33,102 nucleotides of DNA from an uncultured Verrucomicrobiota bacterium. GTDB taxonomy: Bacteria > Verrucomicrobiota > Verrucomicrobiia > Limisphaerales > UBA9464. Each line of letters begins with the position of its first letter. The first letter of the stretch is position 1. The stretch spans positions 1 through 33,102 of the forward strand of contig CAINWP010000066.1 of NCBI GenBank assembly GCA_903854475.1, given 5' to 3'. The translations under genes were made by a program, and so were the position numbers. Under the pieces are notes generated by a model. That model worked only from the letters and a program-made list of their open reading frames with translations. It was not told the origin of the DNA and made no database searches. This document shows positions 17,249-27,700 of the stretch, piece after piece.

Positions 17249-19327
17249 ATGGATTTTGCGGAACCCCAGTGGATGCAGTTGGCAGCGGTGCTCACGCCGC
17301 TCGTAGGGCTTTTTCTTGCCTGGGCCTGGCGTCGCCGGCAGTCGGCATTGCACCTATTTATTCGTTCCCGGTTGATGAATGAGCTGACCGTGGGCCTTTC
17401 TCGCCGCCGCCAGTGGTTGAAGGCTGTCGTGTGGGCCTCGGGCTTGGCCTGCGTCTTGTTTGCGCTTGGGCGTCCGCTGTGGGGTTACGGCGAGGCCATG
17501 GCGCAGGCCACTGGTCGGGACATCGTGGTTTGCGTGGACGTGTCGCGGTCAATGATGGCGACGGATGCGGCTCCGAGTCGTCTGGCCCGGGCCAAGCTCG
17601 CGTGCTACGACTTACTATCAGTGGCGACGTCGGACCGCATCGGCTTGGTGGCCTTTGCTGGATCGGCTTTCCTCCAGTGCCCGCTGGCCCTAGACAGCGA
17701 AGCCTTCCGTCAGAACGTGGCCGCCCTCGACACCGACAGCATTCCAGAACAGGGCACGGCGCTGGCAGCGGCCCTCGACGAGGCGGTGCAGGCCTTCAGT
17801 ACGGATTCTGGCACCCGCAAGGCGGTGATCCTGATCACCGACGGTGAAGACCATGAAGACTTGGCTGAGGCGGCGGCGCGGCGTTTGTCGGTGGCTGGGA
17901 TTCATCTTTTCACGGTCGGCGTGGGCACTCCGCGGGGTGAACTGCTCAAGACGAGCGATCCTTATGGGAATGCACTCTTCATCAAGGATGAGGATGGGAA
18001 TCCGGTCAAATCCCTGCTGAATGAACCGCTGCTGCAACGCTTGTCCGAGGCGGCCCACGGATTCTATCTGCCCCTTCAGTCGTCGCGGACCATGGCCACG
18101 CTGTACGAACGCGGCATCGCGCCCATGGAGGCCGTGCGCTTTTCGTCGACCACCGTGCGCTCGCGGATTGAACGATTCCAGTGGCCGCTGGGTCTAGGGA
18201 TTGTGCTGCTGTTGATCGAGTTGTTGTTGCCGGGAGCTTCCAAGGCGGCGGGTCGTCTACCGCAGGGCTCGGTAATCCAGACGGGGGCCGTAGCGGCCGT
18301 GGCCTTCCTGCTGGTTGGCTTGCCAATGACGGTCCGGGCGGCGTCGGATGACGCGCTGGAGCGCTACCGAAAGGGCGATTTTGCCACTTCCCGGCAGGAG
18401 TACGAACGTCTTGCGCAGGAAAAGCCCGATGATTTCCGCCTTCGCTTCAATGCAGGCGCGGCCGCCTACCGCATGGATGATTTTGCTGGGGCAGCAGGGC
18501 TATTTGAGCAGGTGCTTCGTTCGCCTGACCTCGAGTTGCAACAACAAGGCTGGTACAATTTGGGAAATGCCCGCTACCGCGCGGGTGAAGCTGAGCAAGA
18601 TCCGGATAAGAAGCGCGAGCAATGGCAGCAGGCGCTCTCTAGCTACACCGCCGCCCTCAAGCTCAACCCCGGGGACCCATCGGCACAGGCCAATTATAAG
18701 GCCGTCCAGCGCGCCATCGAGACCATGCCTCAGCCGCCGCCCCAGCAAGAAGGGGGCAAGAAGAACGATCCCAACAAGAAGGACAAGCAGGACAAAAAAG
18801 ATCAGAAGCAAGATTCCAAGGACGAATCTTCTTCGGATTCCCAAGATTCTCAGTCGGGACAAAAGGACGAGCAAAAGGACGGACAAAAGAAGGGCAAGGA
18901 TTCCAAAAAGGACCCCAATTCCCCTCCGGGCGACCCTTCGAAACAACAGCCACCGTCGCAGGATAAGAATCAAGACCCAGGAGCCGGACAAGGGCAGAAG
19001 GCCGATCCGCAGGAGGGTGCTCAATCCCAGGAAAAACAAGGCGAACAGGCTGGAAAGAAACCCGGAGAGGGGCCTCAGGGTAAGCCTTCTGCCGCCGGGG
19101 CTAAACCGGGAAAGGCTTCGGGGGATCGTCGTGGAGAAGAGGGCGAAGGGGCCGTAGCCGGGGAACCCGACAAGGACGCTCGACAGGGGGAGTTGATGAC
19201 AATCCGAGAGGCCGAGAAGGTCCTAGATGGTCAGAAAGGATCCGAGAAAGCCTTAATTTTTAAGCGGCGAGGATCTGGCGAGATGGGTGAAGGCAACGGC
19301 AAGTCGGCCAGGAGGAAGGCATGGTGA
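17249..19327 (+). CDS. BatB-BatC fusion protein (VWA plus TPR)
   Basis: 692 aa from the ATG at 17249; a TTG at 17225 directly after the batA stop would add 8 residues. Residues 1-330 are BatB-like: membrane helices at 9-27 and 57-75, a VWA domain (90-290) with MIDAS Asp97-Ser99-Ser101, GTALA at 169-173 and TDGEDHED at 197-204, and a helix at 312-328. A second hydrophobic segment (345-363) ending in AA may place the following part in the periplasm. Residues 366-490 are BatC-like TPR repeats, including the YRKGDF, WYNLGNARYR and KLNPGD helices. The final 190 residues are a Lys/Gln/Asp/Ser/Gly-rich low-complexity tail, probably disordered. BatB and BatC are separate genes in many bacteria, though such fusions are known. 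Its end overlaps batD by 7 bp. Confidence 0.9.
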   Translation: MDFAEPQWMQLAAVLTPLVGLFLAWAWRRRQSALHLFIRSRLMNELTVGLSRRRQWLKAVVWASGLACVLFALGRPLWGYGEAMAQATGRDIVVCVDVSRSMMATDAAPSRLARAKLACYDLLSVATSDRIGLVAFAGSAFLQCPLALDSEAFRQNVAALDTDSIPEQGTALAAALDEAVQAFSTDSGTRKAVILITDGEDHEDLAEAAARRLSVAGIHLFTVGVGTPRGELLKTSDPYGNALFIKDEDGNPVKSLLNEPLLQRLSEAAHGFYLPLQSSRTMATLYERGIAPMEAVRFSSTTVRSRIERFQWPLGLGIVLLLIELLLPGASKAAGRLPQGSVIQTGAVAAVAFLLVGLPMTVRAASDDALERYRKGDFATSRQEYERLAQEKPDDFRLRFNAGAAAYRMDDFAGAAGLFEQVLRSPDLELQQQGWYNLGNARYRAGEAEQDPDKKREQWQQALSSYTAALKLNPGDPSAQANYKAVQRAIETMPQPPPQQEGGKKNDPNKKDKQDKKDQKQDSKDESSSDSQDSQSGQKDEQKDGQKKGKDSKKDPNSPPGDPSKQQPPSQDKNQDPGAGQGQKADPQEGAQSQEKQGEQAGKKPGEGPQGKPSAAGAKPGKASGDRRGEEGEGAVAGEPDKDARQGELMTIREAEKVLDGQKGSEKALIFKRRGSGEMGEGNGKSARRKAW

Positions 19328-21087
19328 AATTAAGTTTTTGGATCCGATGCCTTGGGGTGGGTCTGCTCATCGTCCTGCGAGTGGCGGCCGCCTCGGTGAC
19401 GGCTTCATTTGATCGAGGCATCGTGGAGTCTGGAGAGACCGTCCGATTCAATGTCACGCTCGAGGGCGAACAACCCACTGAGGTGCCTAAGTTGCCCAGT
19501 CTTCCGTTGGTTCAGGCCATTCAATATCTGGGGCCGCGTCAAATGACCCAGATCATTAATGGGGTTTCGTCGTTTCAGGTGGTCTTCCAGTTTCAATTAC
19601 AAACTCGTGGGCAAGGCGAGTTGACCATGCCTTCGCTTGCGGTAACCACTCGGGGCGGTGCCTTTCAGACACCGGCAGTGAGTTGCCGGATTACCCCTAA
19701 GGAGGCCAAGGGTGAGCGAGTCTCGCTGAAGCTCGTGACTCCACGCGACGAATGCTACGTGGGCGAAACGCTTCCTTATGACTTGCAGCTTTATTCGTCG
19801 GTAAACCTCAACCAGATCGCCCCGCCGAAGATGAGTTTCGACGGATTCGTGACCGGTCAGGAGGTTCCGCCGTCCAACACGCAAACGGTCCGGGACGGTC
19901 AGGCCTACATCGTTCTGAGTTATCGACAAACAGCCACGCCCACCAAGGAAGGGCTGTTGTCACTCGGGCCGGCAACGCAGGAGTATGTACTAGAGGTCAA
20001 CCGCGGACGCCGCCCGCGCAGTTTGATTGATGATTTTTTTGGTGGCGGCGCTGAACTGGAGAAAGGGATAGCCGAGGCTCCGGCGCGGCAAATTCGGGTC
20101 AAGCCCCTGCCGGTTGAAGGACGTCCGGCGGGGTTCTCCGGGGCGATTGGCCGATTCTCGGTGCGAGCTTCCGTTTCGCGGACCAACGTCGCCGCAGGGG
20201 AGGCCATCACGGTGAAGTGGTCGGTGTATGGGCGCGGCAGCTTCAATTCGGTTCAGTCCCCTCAATTGTCTCTGGTGGACGGACTCAAGACCTACCCGGG
20301 CACCAATGGCTTCACTGCGGAAGATCCGCTGGGGCTGGCCGGAACTAAGACCTTCGAGTCGATGGTTATTCTCGAGTCCCCGTCGATTAAGGCCCTGACC
20401 TTTGAACCTTATTCGTTCTTCGATCCCGACACGGGGCGCTATTCCACGGTGACGCCTCGGCCTATTGCGGTGACGGTCCGGCCTGAATCAGGAACGAGTG
20501 CTTCGACTCCAACTCCGCCTGCGGTCTCCGCGGCTCCGACCTCCCGATTCCCAGATCGTCGCGAAGAATTGATGTCGCTGTCCTTGCGGGGCGGGCGACG
20601 AGTCCCCATCGAGCTTCCATGGGCCCGGCAGCCGCTCTGGTTAATCCTCGCTCTAGTGCCGCTCCTTGGACTGGGTTCTCTAGCGGGGTGGCGTCGTTGG
20701 CAAGAGATTCATCAGCGTCGCCTTCAACCGACCCAGGCTTCTCGGATGCGGGAGGCGATCCGATCCCATCAGGCCGCCATGCGGTCCGCGGCCCAAGGTG
20801 GGCGGTCCGAGGAATTTTTTGCGGCATTGGATGCGCTGCTGCGGGTTCGGTGCGCGGTGATCTTGGGCCTGCCCTCCGGCGACGCGGTCACGGCACAAGT
20901 CATCGATGAGGCGTTGGTGCCGAAGGGCCTGGCGGTCGAGTCTGCCGAGGTCTTGCGAGGGCTCTTCGCCGCGGTCGATGCCGCCAAGTTTTCCCCGGCC
21001 GCCGAGCCGGCCGAGTTGTCCCAGTTGCGGGCACAGGCCGATGCCACCCTGGAAGTGCTTCAAGCTATGGAAGGCGGTATCCGATGA
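19321..21087 (+). CDS. batD: BatD-type periplasmic/membrane protein
   Basis: 588 aa. A signal peptide covers 1-24, cleaved near VAAAS. The long extracytoplasmic part is built of beta-sandwich domains with the family phrases VTASFDRGIVESGETVRFNVTLEG (26-49) and the YRQTATPTKEGLLSLGP segment, which define BatD (PF13584). A membrane helix at about 438-458 is followed by a charged helical cytoplasmic tail. It is thought to work with BatA/B in one complex. A good ribosome site, AGGAGGAAGG, lies just before the ATG and inside the previous gene. The overlap (ATGGTGA) suggests translational coupling. It overlaps the next gene by 4 bp. Confidence 0.9.
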   Translation: MVKLSFWIRCLGVGLLIVLRVAAASVTASFDRGIVESGETVRFNVTLEGEQPTEVPKLPSLPLVQAIQYLGPRQMTQIINGVSSFQVVFQFQLQTRGQGELTMPSLAVTTRGGAFQTPAVSCRITPKEAKGERVSLKLVTPRDECYVGETLPYDLQLYSSVNLNQIAPPKMSFDGFVTGQEVPPSNTQTVRDGQAYIVLSYRQTATPTKEGLLSLGPATQEYVLEVNRGRRPRSLIDDFFGGGAELEKGIAEAPARQIRVKPLPVEGRPAGFSGAIGRFSVRASVSRTNVAAGEAITVKWSVYGRGSFNSVQSPQLSLVDGLKTYPGTNGFTAEDPLGLAGTKTFESMVILESPSIKALTFEPYSFFDPDTGRYSTVTPRPIAVTVRPESGTSASTPTPPAVSAAPTSRFPDRREELMSLSLRGGRRVPIELPWARQPLWLILALVPLLGLGSLAGWRRWQEIHQRRLQPTQASRMREAIRSHQAAMRSAAQGGRSEEFFAALDALLRVRCAVILGLPSGDAVTAQVIDEALVPKGLAVESAEVLRGLFAAVDAAKFSPAAEPAELSQLRAQADATLEVLQAMEGGIR

Positions 21088-21845
21088 CCCAAATTCAACC
21101 CTGGAAACGAGTATGGGATGTGTGTCTGCGGTGGATTTTGTCGGCCTTCCTAATGGGTTCGGTTTGGGCAGCCTCCGACTTTGACCAGGCCCGCAAGGCC
21201 TACGAGCAAGGCAACCAAGAGGAGGCCGTCGCCGGATTCGAACGGGCTCTTCAGGGCGCTCCCGGCGGCGTGGGAGTTCTCTACAACCTAGGCAATGCCC
21301 GTTTCCGACAGGGCGAACTGGGGAAGGCTCTGGCGGCTTGGCGGCAGGCAGAATGGATCACCCCGCGGGATTCGGCGCTGCGCCATAATTTGGATTTAAT
21401 TCGACGTCGCCTGGGACAGCCCGAGGTTGCGTTTTGGAGAAGTGGGTTGGGGTGGTTGACCCTCGACGAATGGGCGGTGGGTGCCGTCTTTTTGGTGTGG
21501 GCGTGGAGCGCGTGGCAAATCCTCGTCGGGATCCGTCCTGGATTGGCCGAGTCGGGCTCCGGCGTCCGTCGAGTGATGGGCGCCACCGCCGCCCTTGTTG
21601 TTGTGGCTTGGGTGAGCGACTGGGTCTTGATTTATCGCGGTCCTAACGCAGCGGTCGCCGGCAAAGAACTCGCCGCACGGTTCGGTCCCTTGGACGAATC
21701 CGATATCGCAGTGAACTTTCCCGATGGCACCGAGGTTCGGATCGAACAGTCCCGCAACGAGTGGGTCCGAGTGGTGGATGCCGAGGGCCGGGGCGGATGG
21801 ATGAAGGCGTTGCAGGTGGCCCGCTATCACCCGCGGATTCCGTAA
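21084..21845 (+). CDS. BatE-like TPR and SH3-domain protein
   Basis: 253 aa. A signal or anchor helix covers about 14-30. TPR repeats fill 31-105 (ARKAYEQGNQEEAVAGFERAL and YNLGNARFRQGELGKALAAWRQA). Two hydrophobic segments follow at about 130-150 and 165-185. The C-terminal 60 residues form a bacterial SH3-like module (AGKELAARFGPLDES ... GTEVRIEQSRNEWVRVVDAEGRGGW). This TPR-membrane-SH3 order is typical of BatE. It is the last gene of the operon, overlapping batD by 4 bp; the next gene starts 91 bp downstream. SH3 modules of this kind often bind peptidoglycan or protein partners; the ligand is unknown. Confidence 0.85.
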   Translation: MTQIQPWKRVWDVCLRWILSAFLMGSVWAASDFDQARKAYEQGNQEEAVAGFERALQGAPGGVGVLYNLGNARFRQGELGKALAAWRQAEWITPRDSALRHNLDLIRRRLGQPEVAFWRSGLGWLTLDEWAVGAVFLVWAWSAWQILVGIRPGLAESGSGVRRVMGATAALVVVAWVSDWVLIYRGPNAAVAGKELAARFGPLDESDIAVNFPDGTEVRIEQSRNEWVRVVDAEGRGGWMKALQVARYHPRIP

Positions 21846-21936
21846 AGCCTCCCTGGTTCTCGGTATATTCGATGTTTTTTTTGCAGTTGTTGGGACCAGA
21901 GCTTGAACGCCTGCGACGCTTCATGTTGATTGAGTC

Positions 21937-24564
21937 ATGCACTTCAACCGACCGCGTCCTTTCTCGTGGCGTTCTCTGGTGGCCGCATTGGCCCTCGCCT
22001 CCGTGCCCATCCAGCCCTGGGGTGAAGCCCTGGCAGCCGCAGCCGCTCCGGGTAAGCCGCCCGTGCCCCCGGTCATCGCCCCCGACGCGATTCAAGTTCT
22101 GCCCGGATTCCGGTCTGAATTAATTTACGCTGTGCCTAAGTCCCAGCAGGGATCTTGGGTGAGCATGACTGTCGATCCCAAGGGTCGCCTGGTTGCCTGC
22201 GACCAAGGGGGTGGCCTGTACCGTCTGACGTTGGCGGCTCCGGGTTCTTCCGCTCCGGCGACCATCGAGAAGCTCAAGAACGCCGTCGGTGGTGCGCACG
22301 GTTTGCTGCACGCCTTCGGTAGCTTGTACGTGATGGTCAACGAGCAGGGTGGCCGCCAGGGGCTCTGGCGCTTGCGCGACACCGACGGCGATGACCAGTA
22401 CGACGAGGAGAAGATGCTCCGTCGCATCGACGGCGGTGGTGAGCATGGTCCGCACGGCATTGTCCTGTCGCCCGATGGCAAATCCCTCTACGTCGCCTGC
22501 GGCAATCACACGAAATTGCCCGAGCACATGGAGTTGTCTCGTGCGGCGCGCGCCTGGGATGAAGATCAGGTCGTCACCCGCCTTTGGGACGCCAATGGCC
22601 ATGCCCGCGGCATTCTCGCACCGGGCGGCTACATCTGCAAAACCGATCCGGATGGCAAATCCTTCGAGTTAATTAGCTACGGATACCGCAACGAGTACGA
22701 CATCGCTTTCAACGCCGTGGGCGACTTGTTCACCTACGACTCCGACATGGAGTGGGATGCCGGTAGCCCCTGGTACCGCCCCACACGCGTCTCGATGGCT
22801 ACAAGCGGCAGCGACATGGGTTGGCGTTCCGGAGCCGGCAAGTGGCCCACCTACTATCCCGACAGCCTCCCAGCGCTCGTCGACATCGGCCCTGGATCGC
22901 CCACCGGTGTGACCTCGGGTCAGGGAGCCAAGTTCCCGGCGCGCTACCAGAACGCCATTTTCGCCAACGACTGGACCTACGGCACCATGTACGCCATCCA
23001 CCTCACTCCGGAGGGCGCGGGCTACAAGGCTGTGAAGGAGGAATTCGTTAGTGGCCGTCCGTTGCCGCTGACCGATGTGGTGATCCATCCCAAGGATGGT
23101 GCGATGTACTTCGCCATTGGCGGCCGTGGCACCGAGTCGGCCGTCTATCGGGTGACTTATGTGGGCAAGGACAGCACCGCTCCGGCCCCGGCTCCGAAAC
23201 TGAGTGCCGCGGCTAAGCTGCGTCGCGAACTCGAACAGCTCCATCTGGAAGGCACGGGCTCCGAGGCTGTGGCTAAGGCGTGGAAGAGCCTCGGACACGA
23301 GGATCGCTTCGTTCGGTACGCCGCCCGCGTGGCCATCGAGCGTCGCCCGGTGGCTGAATGGGCCGACCGAGTCCTCTCCGAGACCCGTCCGTGGGCTTCG
23401 ATCGAGGGCGCCGTGGCTCTAGCCCGCATGGGCACGCCTGAGCACCGCGACCGGTTGCTTGCTTTCCTCAACAAGCTCGATTTGGGCAAGCTGGATGAAC
23501 CGGCCAAGTTGGCCGTGGTTCGTGCCTATCAACTCGCACTGATCCGACAGGGCAATCCGCAGGGTGAGACCTATCAGGTAACCCATAAGCGTCTGGATGC
23601 CCTCTATCCGTCCGGCAGTCGCACTCTTAATCGCGAACTCGTGGGAGCCTTGGTTCGTCTTGGCTCACCGACGGTCGTGGCCAAGAGCGTGCCGCTCATG
23701 CTCACTGCCAACGACTCCGACCTGCGCTACGCCAGTGACGCCCTCTTGGATCGCAACCGCGGTTATGCCACTGCGTTCGCGCAGGCGGCCACCAGTCGCC
23801 CGAACCAGGAGCAAATTGCTTACGCCTACCTCTTGCGCGAAGCCAAGGTGGGATGGACTCCGGCGCTCCGGAAGTCGTTCTTCAGCTGGTTCCCGCGCAC
23901 AGCCCCTTGGCAGGGCGGCAATAGTTTCCGTGGCTTCATCGAGAACATTCGCAAGGACGCCTTGTCGACCGTCGCCGATGCCACGGAGCGCAAGTCTTAC
24001 GAGGAACTCTCCACCCGTCGGGCCAGTGGGGGTGATCCGACCTATGCCGCACCGAAGGGGCCGGGCAAGGCTTACACCGTCGAGCAGGGGTTGGCGCTGG
24101 CTTCGGGTGGAATCAAGGGTCGCAGCTTTGAGAACGGCAAGGCCATGTACAACTCGGTCGGCTGCGCGGCCTGTCACCGTTTTGACGGGGCTGGCGGTGG
24201 CGTGGGCCCTGATTTGTCGGGTGTCGCCTCCCGCTACACCTTGCGGGACTTGCTCGAGAACATCGTTGAACCCTCCAAGGTCATTTCCGACCAGTACGGA
24301 TCTGAAGAGGTTCAGTTGGCGGACGGGTCCTCGCTGGTGGGTCGTGCGTATGTCGAAAACGGTAAGCTCGTGGTGACGGCCGATCCCCGTAATCCGGAGG
24401 AGTTCACCGCCGTGGCGCTCAATCAGGTCAAGAGCCGCAAGCCCTACCCCGTGTCGCTCATGCCCGCGGGCATGATTAATCCGCTCAATCAGGACGAGTT
24501 GCTCGATCTGATCGCTTACCTCCAATCCGGAGGTAATCCGAAGCACAAGGCCTTCGCCCAGTGA
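21937..24564 (+). CDS. Secreted propeller-HEAT-cytochrome c protein (PVC heme-binding type)
   Basis: 875 aa. Residues 1-35 are a signal peptide with a long Ala-rich end. Residues 45-415 form a beta-propeller like those of glucose/sorbosone dehydrogenase-type enzymes, with phrases such as MTVDPKGRLVACDQGGG, HGPHGIVLSPDGKSLY and YGYRNEYDIAFNAVGDLFTYDSDMEWD. Residues about 425-700 are HEAT-like helical repeats. A single class I cytochrome c domain at 725-870 carries CAACH (Cys743, Cys746, His747) and then the GPDLSGVASRYTLRDLLENIVEPS block typical of the family called putative heme-binding domain proteins (TIGR02603-like). It likely oxidises an extracytoplasmic sugar-type substrate and passes electrons to the heme; the substrate is unknown. 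Such proteins are abundant in Planctomycetes and Verrucomicrobia. It ends at a strong terminator. Confidence 0.9.
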   Translation: MHFNRPRPFSWRSLVAALALASVPIQPWGEALAAAAAPGKPPVPPVIAPDAIQVLPGFRSELIYAVPKSQQGSWVSMTVDPKGRLVACDQGGGLYRLTLAAPGSSAPATIEKLKNAVGGAHGLLHAFGSLYVMVNEQGGRQGLWRLRDTDGDDQYDEEKMLRRIDGGGEHGPHGIVLSPDGKSLYVACGNHTKLPEHMELSRAARAWDEDQVVTRLWDANGHARGILAPGGYICKTDPDGKSFELISYGYRNEYDIAFNAVGDLFTYDSDMEWDAGSPWYRPTRVSMATSGSDMGWRSGAGKWPTYYPDSLPALVDIGPGSPTGVTSGQGAKFPARYQNAIFANDWTYGTMYAIHLTPEGAGYKAVKEEFVSGRPLPLTDVVIHPKDGAMYFAIGGRGTESAVYRVTYVGKDSTAPAPAPKLSAAAKLRRELEQLHLEGTGSEAVAKAWKSLGHEDRFVRYAARVAIERRPVAEWADRVLSETRPWASIEGAVALARMGTPEHRDRLLAFLNKLDLGKLDEPAKLAVVRAYQLALIRQGNPQGETYQVTHKRLDALYPSGSRTLNRELVGALVRLGSPTVVAKSVPLMLTANDSDLRYASDALLDRNRGYATAFAQAATSRPNQEQIAYAYLLREAKVGWTPALRKSFFSWFPRTAPWQGGNSFRGFIENIRKDALSTVADATERKSYEELSTRRASGGDPTYAAPKGPGKAYTVEQGLALASGGIKGRSFENGKAMYNSVGCAACHRFDGAGGGVGPDLSGVASRYTLRDLLENIVEPSKVISDQYGSEEVQLADGSSLVGRAYVENGKLVVTADPRNPEEFTAVALNQVKSRKPYPVSLMPAGMINPLNQDELLDLIAYLQSGGNPKHKAFAQ

Positions 24565-24597
24565 TTCGGGTTCAGTAGAACGCACGAAATTCTCAGG

Positions 24598-24638
24598 ACG
24601 GGGGTGATGGCTGTGTCCATTGCCCCCGTTTTCTTTTC
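24598..24638 (+). terminator. Rho-independent terminator after the cytochrome protein gene
   Basis: ACGGGGG (24598-24604) pairs with CCCCCGT (24623-24629); inside, ATGG (24607-24610) pairs with CCAT, leaving a small loop, and a TTTTCTTTT tract follows. It lies 34 bp after the stop at 24564 and separates that gene from the PSD1 gene, so the two are probably separate transcripts. Confidence 0.85.
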
Positions 24639-24715
24639 AAGGGTTGTCCCGCTTTCAATGCGTTCGACTACAGATTCCCATCGCCTGATTTGAAGAGGAC
24701 TCCACATTCTACGTC

Positions 24716-27700
24716 GTGATCTCCATGGCCTCCATCCGATTGCTGCAGCGCTGGGTCATCGTGAGTCTTTTGGTCGGAGGCTCGGTCGGTGCGGCGGAGA
24801 TTGATTTCGCCCGGGACATCCAACCCATCCTCTCCGAGAACTGTTACCAATGCCACGGCCCCTCGACGACCAGCCGTAAGGGTGGGCTTCGGCTGGATTT
24901 GCAAGAGGGCGCCCTCGGCGCAGGCAAGAGCGGCAAGATGGCCATCGTGCCAGGCAAGGCCGAGCAGAGTGAACTCATCCGACGCCTGAGTAGCACCGAT
25001 CCCGACGTGGTCATGCCCCCGCCGGAGACTGGCAAGAAACCCAGTGCCGATCAGGTCCGCTTGCTCAAGCGATGGATCCAAGCGGGGAGCCAATGGGGTC
25101 AGCATTGGGCCTTTGTGCCGCCTGCGTTGCCGACGATACCGAAGCCGCGGAATTGGAAGAGCGGTAATCCGATTGACGCCTTCGTGCTGGCCCAACTGGG
25201 TTCCGGAAAGCATTTGGCGCCACCGGCCAATCCCGGCCGACTGATGCGTCGTTTGTCTCTGGATCTAACCGGTTTGCCCCCGACTCCCCAGGAGATTGTC
25301 GCCTTCGAAGGCAGATCGACGGATGCGCACTACCTTCAAGAGGTCCAACGCCTCATGGGCTCCCCGCGCTATGGGGAACGCATGGCCACCGACTGGCTCG
25401 ACCTGGCCCGGTTTGCTGACACCCACGGATTCCAGTCTGATCGCTACCGGCCTGTCTGGCCCTGGCGGGATTGGGTGATCGGGGCTTTCAACCGGCATCT
25501 GCCCTTTGATCGATTCGTGCAGTGGCAGGTGGCGGGGGATCTTTTGCCCAATGCCACTCAAGAGCAGCGCTTGGCCACCACCTTCAATCGACTCCACCTG
25601 CAAAATGAAGAAGGCGGTATCGTCGAAGAGGAGTATCGCGTGGCCTATAACGTGGATCGGGTGAACACCTTCGGGACCGCCTTTTTGGGAATGACCTTCG
25701 AGTGTTCCCGATGCCATGACCACAAGTACGACCCCATTTCTCAGAAGGAATTTTACCAGTTCTTCGCGTTTTTCCAGAACATCGATGAGTCGGGTCAAAG
25801 CGTGTATTTCGGCGACATCATGCCGGTACCGACACTGCTGTTGAGCACGCCGGACCAAGAGACCAAACTCAAGGACTTGAACGCCCAGATTCAGGCCGGG
25901 GAAGGGCGCTTGAAGCAGTTGACCGAGGCATCCCGATCTTCCTTTGCGGAATGGCGTTCCAAAGGAGGGGCCAAGCCTCCGGAAGTCTCCGGGGCTGTGG
26001 CTCAGTTCTCCTTCGACGGAATGGTTTCAAATGCCTTTCCAAGCACAGTGGGAACTCATCGGGCGCAGCCCTTCGAGGGTCCCCAATCCGTCGAGGGACG
26101 TTTCGGCAAGGCGCTGCTGTTGAGTGGCGAAAACGGTGTTTCCATGCCGGGGATTGGTCACTTTTCGCGGGCCGACCCGTTCTCGATGGCCTTGTGGGTT
26201 CGCCCGGCCATGCATGTGCCCCGCCAGACGGTGATTCATCATAGTTCGGCCTGGATGGATGCCGGTAGTCGTGGTTACGAGATCTTAATGGAAGACGGTC
26301 GGGTCGCAGTGGGCTTGCATCACATGTGGCCGGGCAACGCGCTGAAGGTTCGCACTCGGCAGGTTGCTCCCGTGGGTGGTTGGACCCATGTGGCCTTTGC
26401 TTATGATGGATCGAGCCGGGCTTCGGGCCTGAAGGTGTACCTCGATGGAAAGCGGGCCGAGGTGGAGGTCGTTCGGGACAACTTGTGGAAGGACATCACG
26501 TATGGGCAGCCCAACCTGACCATCGGCCAGCGCATGAGGGACTTCGGTTTCAAACAGGGACAGGTCGATGAACTTCAGGTGTTTGATCGAACGCTCTCGC
26601 CCGTGGAAGTGGCCGTGTTGGCCGGGAGTGAATCACCTACCGATGAGGGTTCTCAATTCGAGCATTTCCTTCTGACCCAGCATGCGCCCCATCGCGAGGC
26701 GGTCGAAGCGCTCCTGAAACTGCGTCGGGAGCAGAATGCGTTGGTGACCTCGATTCCCGACATCATGGTCATGGAGGAAATGGCGACTCCCAAGCCGGCC
26801 TATGTTTTGCGGCGAGGTGCCTACGATCAACTGGGGGACTCAGTAACAATGGAAACTCCGGCGGCGATGGGACGACTGCCTGCGGGTGCCCCCCGCAATC
26901 GATTGGGCCTCACCCAGTGGTTGTTGGATCCGTCGCACCCGTTGATGGGGCGCGTCACAGTCAACCGGGTTTGGCAGCAGTTCTTCGGCAGGGGGTTGGT
27001 GGAGACCTCCGACAATTTTGGTCTGCAAGGGGCAGCTCCGACACACCGGGATTTGCTGGACTGGCTGGCGGTGAGCTTTGTGCGCGGCAATGAGTCACTG
27101 GGGCTCCGCCCGTGGAATCTTCAAGATCTTCAACGACTCATCGTCACCTCCGACACCTACCGTCAGACCTCGAATGTGAAGCCCAAGGAAAGGGCTGAGG
27201 ACCCCGACAATCGATGGTTGGCCCGTGGGCCTGTTCGTCGTCTTTCGGCGGAAATGCTGCGCGATCAGGCACTCTTCACGAGCGGCTTGATGGTCGACAA
27301 GGTGGGTGGACCGAGCGTGAAACCGTATCATCCGGACGGTCTCTGGGAGATGACCATGGGTGGCGGTCACTATCAGTTGGGCAAGGGCGACGAGCTCTAT
27401 CGGCGCAGCCTCTACACCTATTGGAAACGGACCGTGCCCCCACCTTCCATGATGACGCTGGATGCAGCCGACCGCAGCTACTGCGTCGTCCGGCGGCAAG
27501 CCACGAGCACACCGCTGCAGGCGTTGGTGCTGTTGAACGATCCACAGATGGTTGAAGCCTCGCGTCATGTGGCCGGCAGGATGCTTCGCGAAGGCGGCGT
27601 GGGTGCGGACCAGCAAGTGCGCTATGCCTTTGCCCTGGTGACCGGCCGCAGGCCCACCAAGGATGAGGTGTCTGTCATGAGGCGCCTGCTCGAGGAACAG

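Noticed and set aside
18348-19157. Plus-strand frame of 269 codons inside the BatB-BatC gene
   Set aside because: An alternate-frame reading of the TPR and Lys/Gln-rich region, giving an extreme Arg/Pro composition.
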